From the NCBI GenBank assembly GCA_947478975.1, contig CANJYI010000042.1, positions 1 through 12,052 on the forward strand: a stretch of DNA of 12,052 nt, given 5' to 3'. The position numbers were made by a program, and so were the translations under genes. Shown here in pieces: positions 1 through 6,833 of the stretch (position 1 is the stretch's first letter; each line of letters begins with the position of its first letter). The DNA comes from Chthoniobacteraceae bacterium. GTDB taxonomy: Bacteria; Verrucomicrobiota; Verrucomicrobiia; Chthoniobacterales; Chthoniobacteraceae. Under the pieces are notes generated by a model. It was not told the origin of the DNA, ran no database searches, and saw only the letters and a list, made by a program, of their open reading frames with translations.

Positions 1-126
1 AGCCTCGCTGATTTGCAGCGCCTCGCCCAATATCCCCGGATCCACGGCGCAATCATCGGCAAGGCGCTTTATGACAACGCAATTCGCCTCCATGACGCAG
101 TCTCCAACCGCAACCGTCTGATCTAA
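1..126 (+). CDS. hisA: HisA C-terminus (phosphoribosylformimino-AICAR ribotide isomerase), partial
   Basis: Only the last 41 codons are in the window; the 5' end lies outside it. The frame reads from base 1 to a TAA at 124-126. The segment has the HisA ending: a helix (SLADLQRLAQ), then the final strand and phosphate-binding turn HGAIIGKALYDNAI, where IIGKALY is the typical HisA signature of the eighth beta/alpha unit. HisA is a cytoplasmic (beta-alpha)8-barrel enzyme that performs the Amadori-type isomerisation of ProFAR to PRFAR in histidine biosynthesis. larC1 starts only 7 nt downstream, so the two are probably co-transcribed, although their pathways are unrelated. HisF is a related barrel and cannot be strictly excluded from 41 residues, but the GKALY ending fits HisA better. 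Confidence 0.85.
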   Translation, partial: SLADLQRLAQYPRIHGAIIGKALYDNAIRLHDAVSNRNRLI

Positions 127-133
127 CCCCACT

Positions 134-1066
134 ATGAAAGCCCTCTATCTTGACTGTTTTTCGGGTATCAGCGGAGACATGACCGTGGGCGCCCTGTGCG
201 ATCTGGGCGTGAAACCCTCCACTTTGGAGTGGGAGCTTTCCAAGCTGGATTTGGGGCACTTTCACATGCACTTCGAGCGGGAATCCCGCGGCGAAATAGA
301 AGGCGTGAAGTTCAGCATCCACGAGGGGGCCACACATGTGGAGCCGTGCACACACGATCACGCACACGATCACGCACACGATCACGCCCACGATCACGCC
401 CACGATCACGCCCACGATCACGCCCACGATCACGCACACGATCACGCGCACGATCACGCCCACGATCACGCCCACGATCACGCCCACGATCACGATCACG
501 CGCACGATCACGCGCACGATCACTCACACAGCCACGCGCACTCCCATCAGCCCGAGCGCTCCCATGCGCACATCAAGGCGCTGCTCGAATCCAGTTCGCT
601 TTCGCCCTTTGTCAAAAAGCACGCCCTCTCGATTTTTTCCCGGATCGCGGTAGCCGAAGCCAAAATCCACGGCACCACCCCCGAAGCGGTCCATTTCCAC
701 GAGGTTGGAGCGCTCGATTCAATCGCGGACATTGTCTGCGTGTGCGTCGGAATCGAGACCCTTGGGATTGAGAGTGTCTACGTTTCCGAACTCGAAGAAG
801 GCCGGGGCTGGCTCCAGTGCGAGCACGGCCGCTTTCCGATCCCTGCGCCTGCGACCCTTGAGATCCTTGGCGGCATCCCGCTCAGACAGGGCGACGAAAC
901 CCACGAACTCATCACGCCCACGGGCGCGGCGATCGTGGCGGAGTTTGGGCAACAGTTTGGCGCCATGCCGACGATGCGCACACTCAAGGTTGGGTACGGA
1001 GTGGGCACACGCCATCTGGCCTCCCGTCCGAACGTGCTGAGGGCTGTCCTCGGCGACGTAGAATAA
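134..1066 (+). CDS. larC1: LarC1: N-terminal part of nickel-pincer cofactor biosynthesis protein LarC, with long His-rich repeat
   Basis: This 310-residue protein is the N-terminal portion of LarC, the CTP-dependent nickel insertase (cyclometallase) that places Ni into the pyridinium thiocarboxylate nucleotide cofactor of lactate racemase and related LarA enzymes. Family signatures visible are LYLDCFSGISGDM at residues 5-16, VHFHEVGALDSIADIV near 190, HGRFPIPAPATLEILGG near 235, ELITPTGAA near 257, and RPNVLRAVLG just before the stop. Residues 74-139 are an uninterrupted run of HDHA units ending in HDHS-HSHA-HSHQ, far longer than a normal His-rich linker, and probably bind or store nickel. 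Start ATG 134 gives the correct family N-terminus but has no Shine-Dalgarno. The reading frame stops at TAA 1064-1066, exactly where a full-length LarC would continue into its C-terminal domain, which is found in the +1 frame directly downstream. Confidence 0.9.
   Translation: MKALYLDCFSGISGDMTVGALCDLGVKPSTLEWELSKLDLGHFHMHFERESRGEIEGVKFSIHEGATHVEPCTHDHAHDHAHDHAHDHAHDHAHDHAHDHAHDHAHDHAHDHAHDHAHDHDHAHDHAHDHSHSHAHSHQPERSHAHIKALLESSSLSPFVKKHALSIFSRIAVAEAKIHGTTPEAVHFHEVGALDSIADIVCVCVGIETLGIESVYVSELEEGRGWLQCEHGRFPIPAPATLEILGGIPLRQGDETHELITPTGAAIVAEFGQQFGAMPTMRTLKVGYGVGTRHLASRPNVLRAVLGDVE
353..526 (+). repeat. 12-bp in-frame tandem repeat encoding His-Asp-His-Ala
   Basis: The unit is CACGATCACGCN. 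Eleven consecutive full units (353-484) encode HDHA. They are followed by one 18-bp HDHDHA unit (485-502), another HDHA, and a degenerate HDHS; His-rich coding continues to about 550. Alanine codons vary (GCA, GCC, GCG) while CAC GAT CAC is constant, which suggests expansion by unit duplication with some third-position drift or repair. Each unit contains a GATC. Because 12 is a multiple of 3, gain or loss of units keeps the larC1 frame. Confidence 0.95.
1058..1066 (+). other. Candidate ribosomal frameshift site joining larC1 to larC2
   Basis: The larC1 frame reads GTA GAA TAA. The larC2 frame (+1) is closed by TAG at 1059-1061 and open from 1062 onward. Any shift must therefore happen exactly at GAA with TAA in the A site, moving +1 (or -2) into AAT AAT CGC. 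A shift here would give a continuous LarC with a linker of normal length between the two domains. Frameshifting that makes a LarC1-LarC2 fusion is established for Lactobacillus plantarum larC. Here the slippery quality is modest (GAA to AAT re-pairs poorly), so separate translation is a real alternative. Confidence 0.4.
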
Positions 1067-1091
1067 TCGCGCTGCCAGCCTCCCCCTCCAG

Positions 1092-1547
1092 ATGCTGCCC
1101 AAGGGATACGAGTCTGATCAGGTTCTCCAGTTGGAAACCAATTTGGACGATATCAGCCCCGAGGTGGTCGGCCATGTCACGGAACTCCTTCTCGCGGCGG
1201 GCGCGTTGGACGTTTGGATCACCCCGATCCAGATGAAAAAGCAGCGCCCTGGGATGCTGCTCGCTCTCCTGTGCGAGAAAGGTCTTTTGGAGTGCCTGAC
1301 TGAACTGCTGTTTGCTGAAACGACAGCCTTCGGCCTGCGCATTTCCGAGGTGACCCGCCTCAAACTCCGGCGCGACTTTGTTTCCGTGGACACGTCCTTC
1401 GGGCCGATCACTGTAAAGCGGGGGTTCCGGGGGGATACGCTCCTCCAGGTCGCCCCTGAGTATGAATCCTGCAAGGCGGCCGCCACGCGATCTTCGCGGC
1501 CGCTGCACGAAGTCTTCACCGCCGCCCGGGACGCGGCGAGGGAATAA
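1092..1547 (+). CDS. larC2: LarC2: C-terminal CTP-binding domain of LarC
   Basis: This 151-residue protein matches the C-terminal half of LarC. It carries the hallmark LETNLDDISPE (about residues 14-24), followed by ALDVWITPIQMKKQRPG, which fits the nucleotide/metal-binding C-domain that forms the catalytic core of LarC. The frame is open from 1062. ATG 1092 is the first in-frame ATG, 25 nt after the larC1 stop, with no Shine-Dalgarno (upstream is CCTCCCCCTCCAG). It may be made as a separate chain from 1092, or as a LarC1-LarC2 fusion by a shift at 1061-1066. It lies in the hisA-larC transcription unit. No larA, larB or larE is visible in the window, so this gene must work with partners encoded elsewhere. 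The domain assignment is confident; the start is not. Confidence 0.85.
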   Translation: MLPKGYESDQVLQLETNLDDISPEVVGHVTELLLAAGALDVWITPIQMKKQRPGMLLALLCEKGLLECLTELLFAETTAFGLRISEVTRLKLRRDFVSVDTSFGPITVKRGFRGDTLLQVAPEYESCKAAATRSSRPLHEVFTAARDAARE

Positions 1548-1623
1548 AGGGCGGGGCAGCGCGTCCAAGCTCTGAACTCTGGGCGGCGCAAAAGGCAGAG
1601 GTGCGCATTCTCCTCCAGCCCGT

Positions 1624-1651
1624 CTGCCAGCTCACAAGGCAGTATCTTTTA
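1624..1651 (+). terminator. Weak hairpin plus T-rich tail after larC2
   Basis: CTGCC (1624-1628) and GGCAG (1638-1642) form a 5-bp stem with a 9-nt loop, followed by TATCTTTTA. It lies in the 161-nt gap between larC2 and the large propeller gene, where a transcription boundary is expected. The stem is short, so this is only a candidate. Confidence 0.2.
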
Positions 1652-1708
1652 GGGAGGAAGCGGAACAATTCGCCGCCCCCGGGGTTCCACAGATGTCCCC
1701 ATTCTTTC

Positions 1709-4700
1709 ATGCGCACCTTTCTCCTGCCCCTTCTCACCGTTGCACTCGCGGCGCACGCCCAGACCTCGGTTGCACAAACTGCTCCCGCGGCTGCGGCCCA
1801 GGAAGCAGCTGCCATTCTGAAGACCTCGGGCGTCCAGGGCGGGATCGTGGTGCAAATCGGCGTGGGTGACGGAGCCCTCACCGCGGCACTCCAAGCCAGC
1901 GATTCGTTTCAAGTCCAGGGACTCGACCCGGATTTCCAGACAGTCGCGAAGGCGCGCGAAACCATCCGCGCCGCCGGCAAGTACGGCCCCGTGGCGGTCA
2001 GCCGGCTGGGCAGCCCGCTCCTTCCCTACATCGACAACTTGGTGAACCTGGTGGTTGCAGAGGATCTGGGCGCGGTCTCCCGGAGCGAGGCCCTTCGCGT
2101 CCTAGTGCCCAACGGGGTGCTGCTGCTCAAGAAAAACGGTTCCTGGGAGCGCACGGTCAAACCCAAGCCCGGCTCCTTGGACGACTGGACGCACTACTAC
2201 TACAACGCCAAAGGCAACGCCGTCTCCAAGGACACAGAGGTCGGCCCGCCAGAACGCTTGCAGTGGGTAGGCAATCCGCGCTGGTCCCGGCATCACGACC
2301 GCATGTCGAGCGTCTCCGCGCAGGTTTCCTCGAACGGGCGCCTCTATTACATCATGGACGAGGGCTCGCGCATCTCGATCCTGCTTCCCTCCAAATGGGT
2401 GCTCATCGCCCGGGACGGGTTCAACGGCACCGTCCTTTGGAAAAAGCCCATCCAGCACTGGAGCGACCACCTGTGGCCCCTCAAAACCGGTCCCACCCAG
2501 CTGACCCGAAGACTCGTCGGCGACGGAGACCGCATCTTTGTCGCCAGCGAACTCGAGGGCGCTGTCTCCTGCATCGACGGTCCCACCGGCAAGCTCCTCC
2601 GTGAATATCCCGAAACCAAGGGAGTCGAAGAAATCCTTCATGTCGACGGGGTGCTCTATCTTCTGGTCAACCCGGGCAAGTGGGCGCTGACCGATTACGC
2701 CCCCAAACAGCAAAACGACCAGGGCCGCGTGGCCAATGAATACGAGTGGGACCGCCAGCCCCGCCAACTCATGGCGGTGGAGGCCGACAGCGGCAAGGTG
2801 CTCTGGAAACAGGAGGCCATCTGCGCACCCATCACGCTGGGCACCGATGGAAAATCGGTGGTCTTTTACGATGGAAGCCAGGTGCAGTGCCTCGACGCGG
2901 CAACGGGCAGGAAGCAGTGGGCAAGCGACAACCAGAAGGCCCGAAAGCTCATCGAGTACAACTTCGGACCCCGGGTCCTCATCCACCAAAACGTTGTGCT
3001 TTATGCCGGGGGTGACGGAGTGGAACGGGCGCTGGATCTGGCCACCGGCAAACAACTCTGGGAGGGTTCGCACGAGAAATCCGGATACCGCTCCCCCGAG
3101 GATCTCATCGTCGCAGGCGGCTTGGTCTGGAATGCAGGCACCACCCAGGGCAAGCAGACCGGAGAATTCACCGGCCGCAATCCGGTCACCGGCGAGATCG
3201 TCAAGCAGTTCGCCCCGGACGTGCCCGAGGGAACCTACTGGTTCCACCACAGGTGCTACATCGCAAAGGCCACGGAGAAGTTCATCATCCCGTCCCGCAC
3301 GGGCATCGAGTACGTGGACATCGACAAACAGCACTGGGACCTGAACCACTGGGTGCGCGGCGCCTGCCTCTACGGGGTGCTTCCTGCCAACGGCCTCACC
3401 TACGCGGGACCGCACAACTGCGCCTGCTACCCCGAAGCAAAACTGGACGGGATGAACGCGCTCGCCTCCGGCAGCGGCAGCCCGCATCCGGCACCCGCTC
3501 CCGACGAGGAGCGGCTCGAATACGGGCCGGCTTGGGGTTCGCCACTGTTGGAAACCGCCGCCGATCCGAAGGACTGGCCCACCTACCGGCACGACCCCGC
3601 CCGCAGCGGGTTCAGCGACCAACCCCTCCCCGAAGGCCTTGGCCCCGTCTGGGAACACGCGCTCCCCGGGCGCCTTTCGGCGCTGAGCATCGCCGGCGGA
3701 ATGGTCTTCGTCTCCCAGGTTGACGCCCACACCCTCCATGCACTCGACCACGCCACCGGCAAACCGCTTTGGCACTTCACCGCCGGCGCGCGCATCGACT
3801 CCCCGCCCACCTTCTGGAAGGGCCGCGTCTACTGCGGCGGCAAGGACGGTTGGATTTACTGCCTCCGCGCCTCCGACGGCGCCTTGGTCTGGCGCTTTCT
3901 GGCCGCCCCCAACGAGCGCCGACACGCAGCCTGGGAGCAGGTGGAAAGCGTGTGGCCCGTCCACGGCAGCGTCCTTGTGGAAAAAGGCACGGTCAACGCC
4001 GTCGCCGGTCGCTCGGTGTTCCTCGACGGCGGGATGCGTTTTGTGCGGCTCGACGCCGTCACCGGCAAAAAGCTCGCCGAACAGGTCTACAACGACAAGG
4101 ACCCCGAGACCGGCGGAGACTTCCAAGACCGGCACAAAACCCTCCAAATGCCGGTTGGCCTCAACGACATTCTTTCCAGTGACGGCTCGGTCCTGTACCT
4201 CCGCTCGCAGAAGATTAAAGAAGACGGCACCCGCTTTGACATTGGCCCGGTCAGCGGCAACGCCGTGGAACAAGGCGGCGCGCAAAAGGGCGAAGGCCGG
4301 CACCTGTTCGCCCCCATGGGCTTCCTCGACGACTCCTGGTTTCACCGCAGCTACTGGGTCTACGGAAAGAATTTTTCCGGCGGCCACAGCGGCTACTTTC
4401 AGGCAGGCAAGTACACGCCCGAAGGCAGGATCCTCGTCCACGACAAGGACAACGTCTACGGCTACGCCCGCGAAGCCCGCTACTACCGCTGGACGACCAC
4501 CATGGAACACCAGCTCTTCAGCGCGGCCAAGGACGCCCCCGAGGCGCCGGTGGAGTCGGAAAACAAACCGGGCGGCAAGAACGCGAAGCCGACACAGGCC
4601 ACCCAGATGCCGTCAGTGCGCTTTGCTTCGGAAAACCTCCCCATCCAAAACACCCCGCTGACGGTGGAGATGTGGATTCTCCCCGATGGAAAGGACGGCA

Positions 4701-5665
4701 TTTTGGCCCAACACGGCGGTGGCAGAATGGGCTACTCGCTTGCGCTACAGGATGGTCGTCCGGGGTTCAGCGTGCGCACCGGCCCCGGGGAGGCCGTCAC
4801 GGTTGATGCCCAGCGGCCCCTCGACGGCGGTTGGCATCATCTGGCCGGGGTGCTGGCGGAAGGCGGCGTTCTCCGGCTTTTTGTCGACGGCCAACTCGCC
4901 TCCGAAACCAAGGGCAAGGGCCTTATCTCAGGGCAGCCCGCCTTGGGACTTCAGCTCGGGGCGCCCGCCGGTTCGCCGGTGGCCCCCTTTGGAAACAGCC
5001 CCTACACCGGCCTCATCGACCAGTTCGCCGTGTTCAACCGCGCCTTGGCAGAGGCCGAAATCGTGGAGCACGCCAACAGCGCGGTTACGTTCAAGTCCGC
5101 CAAGGGCGCGATCCTCGCCGCAAGCTTCGACAACGGAAACGCCAGGGATGAATCCGGCCGCGGGAACAACGGGGTCCTCAACGGCGTGGACACCGGCAAG
5201 GGCAAGGTCGCCGCCGCGCTGTGGTTCCGTAAACCGGCAACTGGCGCCGCCAAGTCTGCGCTGGCAGCCTCCACCCCCGGAACCGGACCGAAGGCCACTC
5301 CGGCCAAGGGCTCGTTCGTCGAACACCGCTGGGAACACCCGGTGCCGCTCTTTCTGCGCGCGATGGCGATGGCTCAAAAGACGATGTTCGTGGCGGGCCC
5401 GCCGGACCTCATCGAGGAGGAGTACGCCTTTGAAAAAATCAGCCAAAAGGACAGTGCCATTCAGGAGCAGCTCAAGGAGCAGGACGAAGCCCTCGAAGGC
5501 AAGCGCGGCGCGAGCCTGTTCCCGGTATCGGCTGAATCCGGAAAAATGGGGGCGGAACTCAAGCTGGGCAGTCCCCCGGTCTGGGACGGCATGGCCGTTG
5601 CCCAGGGGAGGCTTTACGTGGCCACCGTGGAGGGAAAGGTGCTTTGCTTTGGAAAGCCCCAGTAG
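1709..5665 (+). CDS. Exported PQQ-type beta-propeller protein with N-terminal methyltransferase-like fold and LamG-like domain
   Basis: ATG 1709 is chosen because it begins a clear Sec signal peptide (MRTFLLPLLTVALAAHAQ, cleavage after AHA); an upstream in-frame GTG at 1601 would bury it. The product has 1318 residues. Residues about 35-150 look like a class I methyltransferase fold: glycine motif QIGVGDGAL near 47, LDPD near 72, and LRVLVPNGVLLL near the end. Next comes DDWTHYYYNAKGN (about 157), then propeller blades of the form GTVLWKK, TGKLLREY, SGKVLWKQ, ATGRKQW and ATGKQLWEG up to about 560. A Cys motif HNCACY (C571, C573) follows. A second propeller starts at DWPTYRHDPARSGFS (about 622), with blades ATGKPLWHF and DGALVWRF. 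A LamG/concanavalin-like module (VEMWILP to FVDGQLASE, about 985-1150) and a last partial blade (GRLYVATVEGKVLCFG) close it. It is probably periplasmic and heads a six-gene operon. I know similar architectures as uncharacterised proteins of Planctomycetes and Verrucomicrobia. Whether it binds PQQ, sugar, SAM or nothing is unknown. Confidence 0.85.
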   Translation: MRTFLLPLLTVALAAHAQTSVAQTAPAAAAQEAAAILKTSGVQGGIVVQIGVGDGALTAALQASDSFQVQGLDPDFQTVAKARETIRAAGKYGPVAVSRLGSPLLPYIDNLVNLVVAEDLGAVSRSEALRVLVPNGVLLLKKNGSWERTVKPKPGSLDDWTHYYYNAKGNAVSKDTEVGPPERLQWVGNPRWSRHHDRMSSVSAQVSSNGRLYYIMDEGSRISILLPSKWVLIARDGFNGTVLWKKPIQHWSDHLWPLKTGPTQLTRRLVGDGDRIFVASELEGAVSCIDGPTGKLLREYPETKGVEEILHVDGVLYLLVNPGKWALTDYAPKQQNDQGRVANEYEWDRQPRQLMAVEADSGKVLWKQEAICAPITLGTDGKSVVFYDGSQVQCLDAATGRKQWASDNQKARKLIEYNFGPRVLIHQNVVLYAGGDGVERALDLATGKQLWEGSHEKSGYRSPEDLIVAGGLVWNAGTTQGKQTGEFTGRNPVTGEIVKQFAPDVPEGTYWFHHRCYIAKATEKFIIPSRTGIEYVDIDKQHWDLNHWVRGACLYGVLPANGLTYAGPHNCACYPEAKLDGMNALASGSGSPHPAPAPDEERLEYGPAWGSPLLETAADPKDWPTYRHDPARSGFSDQPLPEGLGPVWEHALPGRLSALSIAGGMVFVSQVDAHTLHALDHATGKPLWHFTAGARIDSPPTFWKGRVYCGGKDGWIYCLRASDGALVWRFLAAPNERRHAAWEQVESVWPVHGSVLVEKGTVNAVAGRSVFLDGGMRFVRLDAVTGKKLAEQVYNDKDPETGGDFQDRHKTLQMPVGLNDILSSDGSVLYLRSQKIKEDGTRFDIGPVSGNAVEQGGAQKGEGRHLFAPMGFLDDSWFHRSYWVYGKNFSGGHSGYFQAGKYTPEGRILVHDKDNVYGYAREARYYRWTTTMEHQLFSAAKDAPEAPVESENKPGGKNAKPTQATQMPSVRFASENLPIQNTPLTVEMWILPDGKDGILAQHGGGRMGYSLALQDGRPGFSVRTGPGEAVTVDAQRPLDGGWHHLAGVLAEGGVLRLFVDGQLASETKGKGLISGQPALGLQLGAPAGSPVAPFGNSPYTGLIDQFAVFNRALAEAEIVEHANSAVTFKSAKGAILAASFDNGNARDESGRGNNGVLNGVDTGKGKVAAALWFRKPATGAAKSALAASTPGTGPKATPAKGSFVEHRWEHPVPLFLRAMAMAQKTMFVAGPPDLIEEEYAFEKISQKDSAIQEQLKEQDEALEGKRGASLFPVSAESGKMGAELKLGSPPVWDGMAVAQGRLYVATVEGKVLCFGKPQ

Positions 5666-5684
5666 CCAAGGCGAACCCCGTTTC

Positions 5685-6833
5685 ATGCCCCACCACCTTT
5701 CCAACGCAACCGCCCGGCCCAACCGCAAGCGGGCGGATTGTTTCCCGCTGGCGACGCTGCTGGTTTTCCTGCTCTTTGCGGGCGGGTTGGCCGTGTCGGC
5801 GTGCGCCTGCAGCCTGCCGGTCTTCCGCTTCGCGCTGGACCGCTGGCCCGCCGACACCTTCCGTCTTCTGGTTGCCGAACAAGAGGCGAAGGAGCCTGGG
5901 GTTTCGAAGTTCCTGCGCAACTTCGGCGCGGATTCAGGTCTGAACCTGGAAATCCAGCGCACCGCGGAAGGCCCCTCGCGCCTCCTCCGCCCACCCCACG
6001 GGGACGCCGCCGAGACAACGGTCTGGCAGGGAAAGGTCGAGGAACGCTGGCTCCAGTCGCTGGGCGAATCTCCGGCCGCCACGGAGTTGGTGCGGCGTCT
6101 CCTCGCGGGCGACTCCGCGGTTTGGGTGCTGGTGGAGTCCGGAAATTCACCGTTGGACGAAGCGGCCGCCGCCGCCCTCGAAAAGCGCCTCGCCTACCTC
6201 CAGCAGGCCATCCAAATCCCCCCCGCTGATCCAAACGACCTGAGCAGCCGCCCGGGCCCGGGCCCCGAACTGACCGTCCGCTTTTCGTTGGTGCGGATCC
6301 GCCCTGCTGACCGCGCCGGCGAGGATCCGGACACGCTCCTTCGCGCGGCGCTCGCAGGCCCCCAGTCAGGGCTCGCCTCGACAAACCAACCCTGGTTTGC
6401 CGCCGTGTTCGGACGCGGCAGAGTTTTGGGCGCCTGGCCGGCCGCGGATTTTGGCCACGAGCAGATCGACGAGATTTGCATTTTTCTCTCGGGTGCCTGC
6501 TCCTGTCAGGTGAAGCGCCAGAATCCCGGCTGGGATCTGCTGCTCAAAGTGGATTGGGAGGAACGCCTGCGCGCCATCGGCCTTGCTTGGGAGCAGTCCG
6601 CCCCAAACACGGGCGCTCCCATAGCGTCTCCGAGCGCGTCTCCTTCCCCTGCCCTCGAACCGGAAACCGTCCGCTTCGAACCCGCTGCGACTCAGCCAAA
6701 CCCGGCGGGTGCGGGCTCCCCGCCGCCCCATGGCCCACCCCTAGGGACCGTCGCAATCTTTTTGCCCCCGCTAGCCGCCCTTCTGTTGGCACTCGCCTCC
6801 CGGCGTAGGTCGAAAAAGCCTCTCGAAAAATGA
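5685..6833 (+). CDS. Membrane-anchored conserved protein of unknown function with C-x-C motifs
   Basis: This 382-residue protein starts at ATG 5685, 19 nt after the propeller gene, and ends in an ATGA overlap with the binding-protein gene. The same frame is open far upstream, but that stretch only shadows the propeller gene. A basic N-terminus is followed by a hydrophobic segment (residues 21-39) and then VSAC (C40), which fits a lipobox; C42 follows. The next motif, LPVFRFALDRWPAD, together with WVLVESG (about 147) and FGRGRVLGAW (about 246), recalls from memory a planctomycete/verrucomicrobial family typified by VPVFRYALERW; I could not check this. A second motif, GACSCQVKRQNPGWDLL, contains C272 and C274. 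A Pro/Ser-rich spacer (about 305-350) leads to a C-terminal membrane helix (GTVAIFLPPLAALLLALA) and a basic tail. The bulk probably lies outside the cytoplasmic membrane. No enzyme motif is recognised; its place next to an ABC importer suggests a redox or metal-handling accessory role, by inference only. Confidence 0.8.
   Translation: MPHHLSNATARPNRKRADCFPLATLLVFLLFAGGLAVSACACSLPVFRFALDRWPADTFRLLVAEQEAKEPGVSKFLRNFGADSGLNLEIQRTAEGPSRLLRPPHGDAAETTVWQGKVEERWLQSLGESPAATELVRRLLAGDSAVWVLVESGNSPLDEAAAAALEKRLAYLQQAIQIPPADPNDLSSRPGPGPELTVRFSLVRIRPADRAGEDPDTLLRAALAGPQSGLASTNQPWFAAVFGRGRVLGAWPAADFGHEQIDEICIFLSGACSCQVKRQNPGWDLLLKVDWEERLRAIGLAWEQSAPNTGAPIASPSASPSPALEPETVRFEPAATQPNPAGAGSPPPHGPPLGTVAIFLPPLAALLLALASRRRSKKPLEK

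Noticed and set aside
353..526. Repeat array resembling a CRISPR or a regulatory iteron array
   Set aside because: Units are contiguous without spacers, are in frame with larC1 and encode a typical His-rich metal tract.
53..527. Two open frames on the minus strand across the larC1 repeat, encoding V-I-V-G or R-D-R-G repeats
   Set aside because: They exist only because a 12-bp repeat has no stops in several frames; larC1 has clear family motifs on both sides on the + strand.
1651..1660. AGGGAGGAAG as a ribosome binding site
   Set aside because: There is no start codon at a suitable distance; the true start lies about 50 nt downstream.
1676..1684. CCCCCGGGG palindrome as an operator
   Set aside because: Short GC palindromes are expected by chance at this base composition, and no second copy or spacing rule is visible.
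1601..1708. Upstream GTG start for the propeller protein
   Set aside because: It would add 36 residues with no motif in front of a clear signal peptide at ATG 1709.
2102..4510. 802-codon open frame on the minus strand opposite the propeller gene
   Set aside because: It is low-complexity in Val, Ala, Gly and Asp with no recognisable domain, and is a product of strong G/C third-position bias on the coding strand, where a real multi-domain protein is seen.
4686..5684. Long upstream extension of the 5685-6833 frame inside the propeller gene
   Set aside because: The extension is Arg/Pro/Ser-rich shadow sequence; signal-like residues begin only at ATG 5685.
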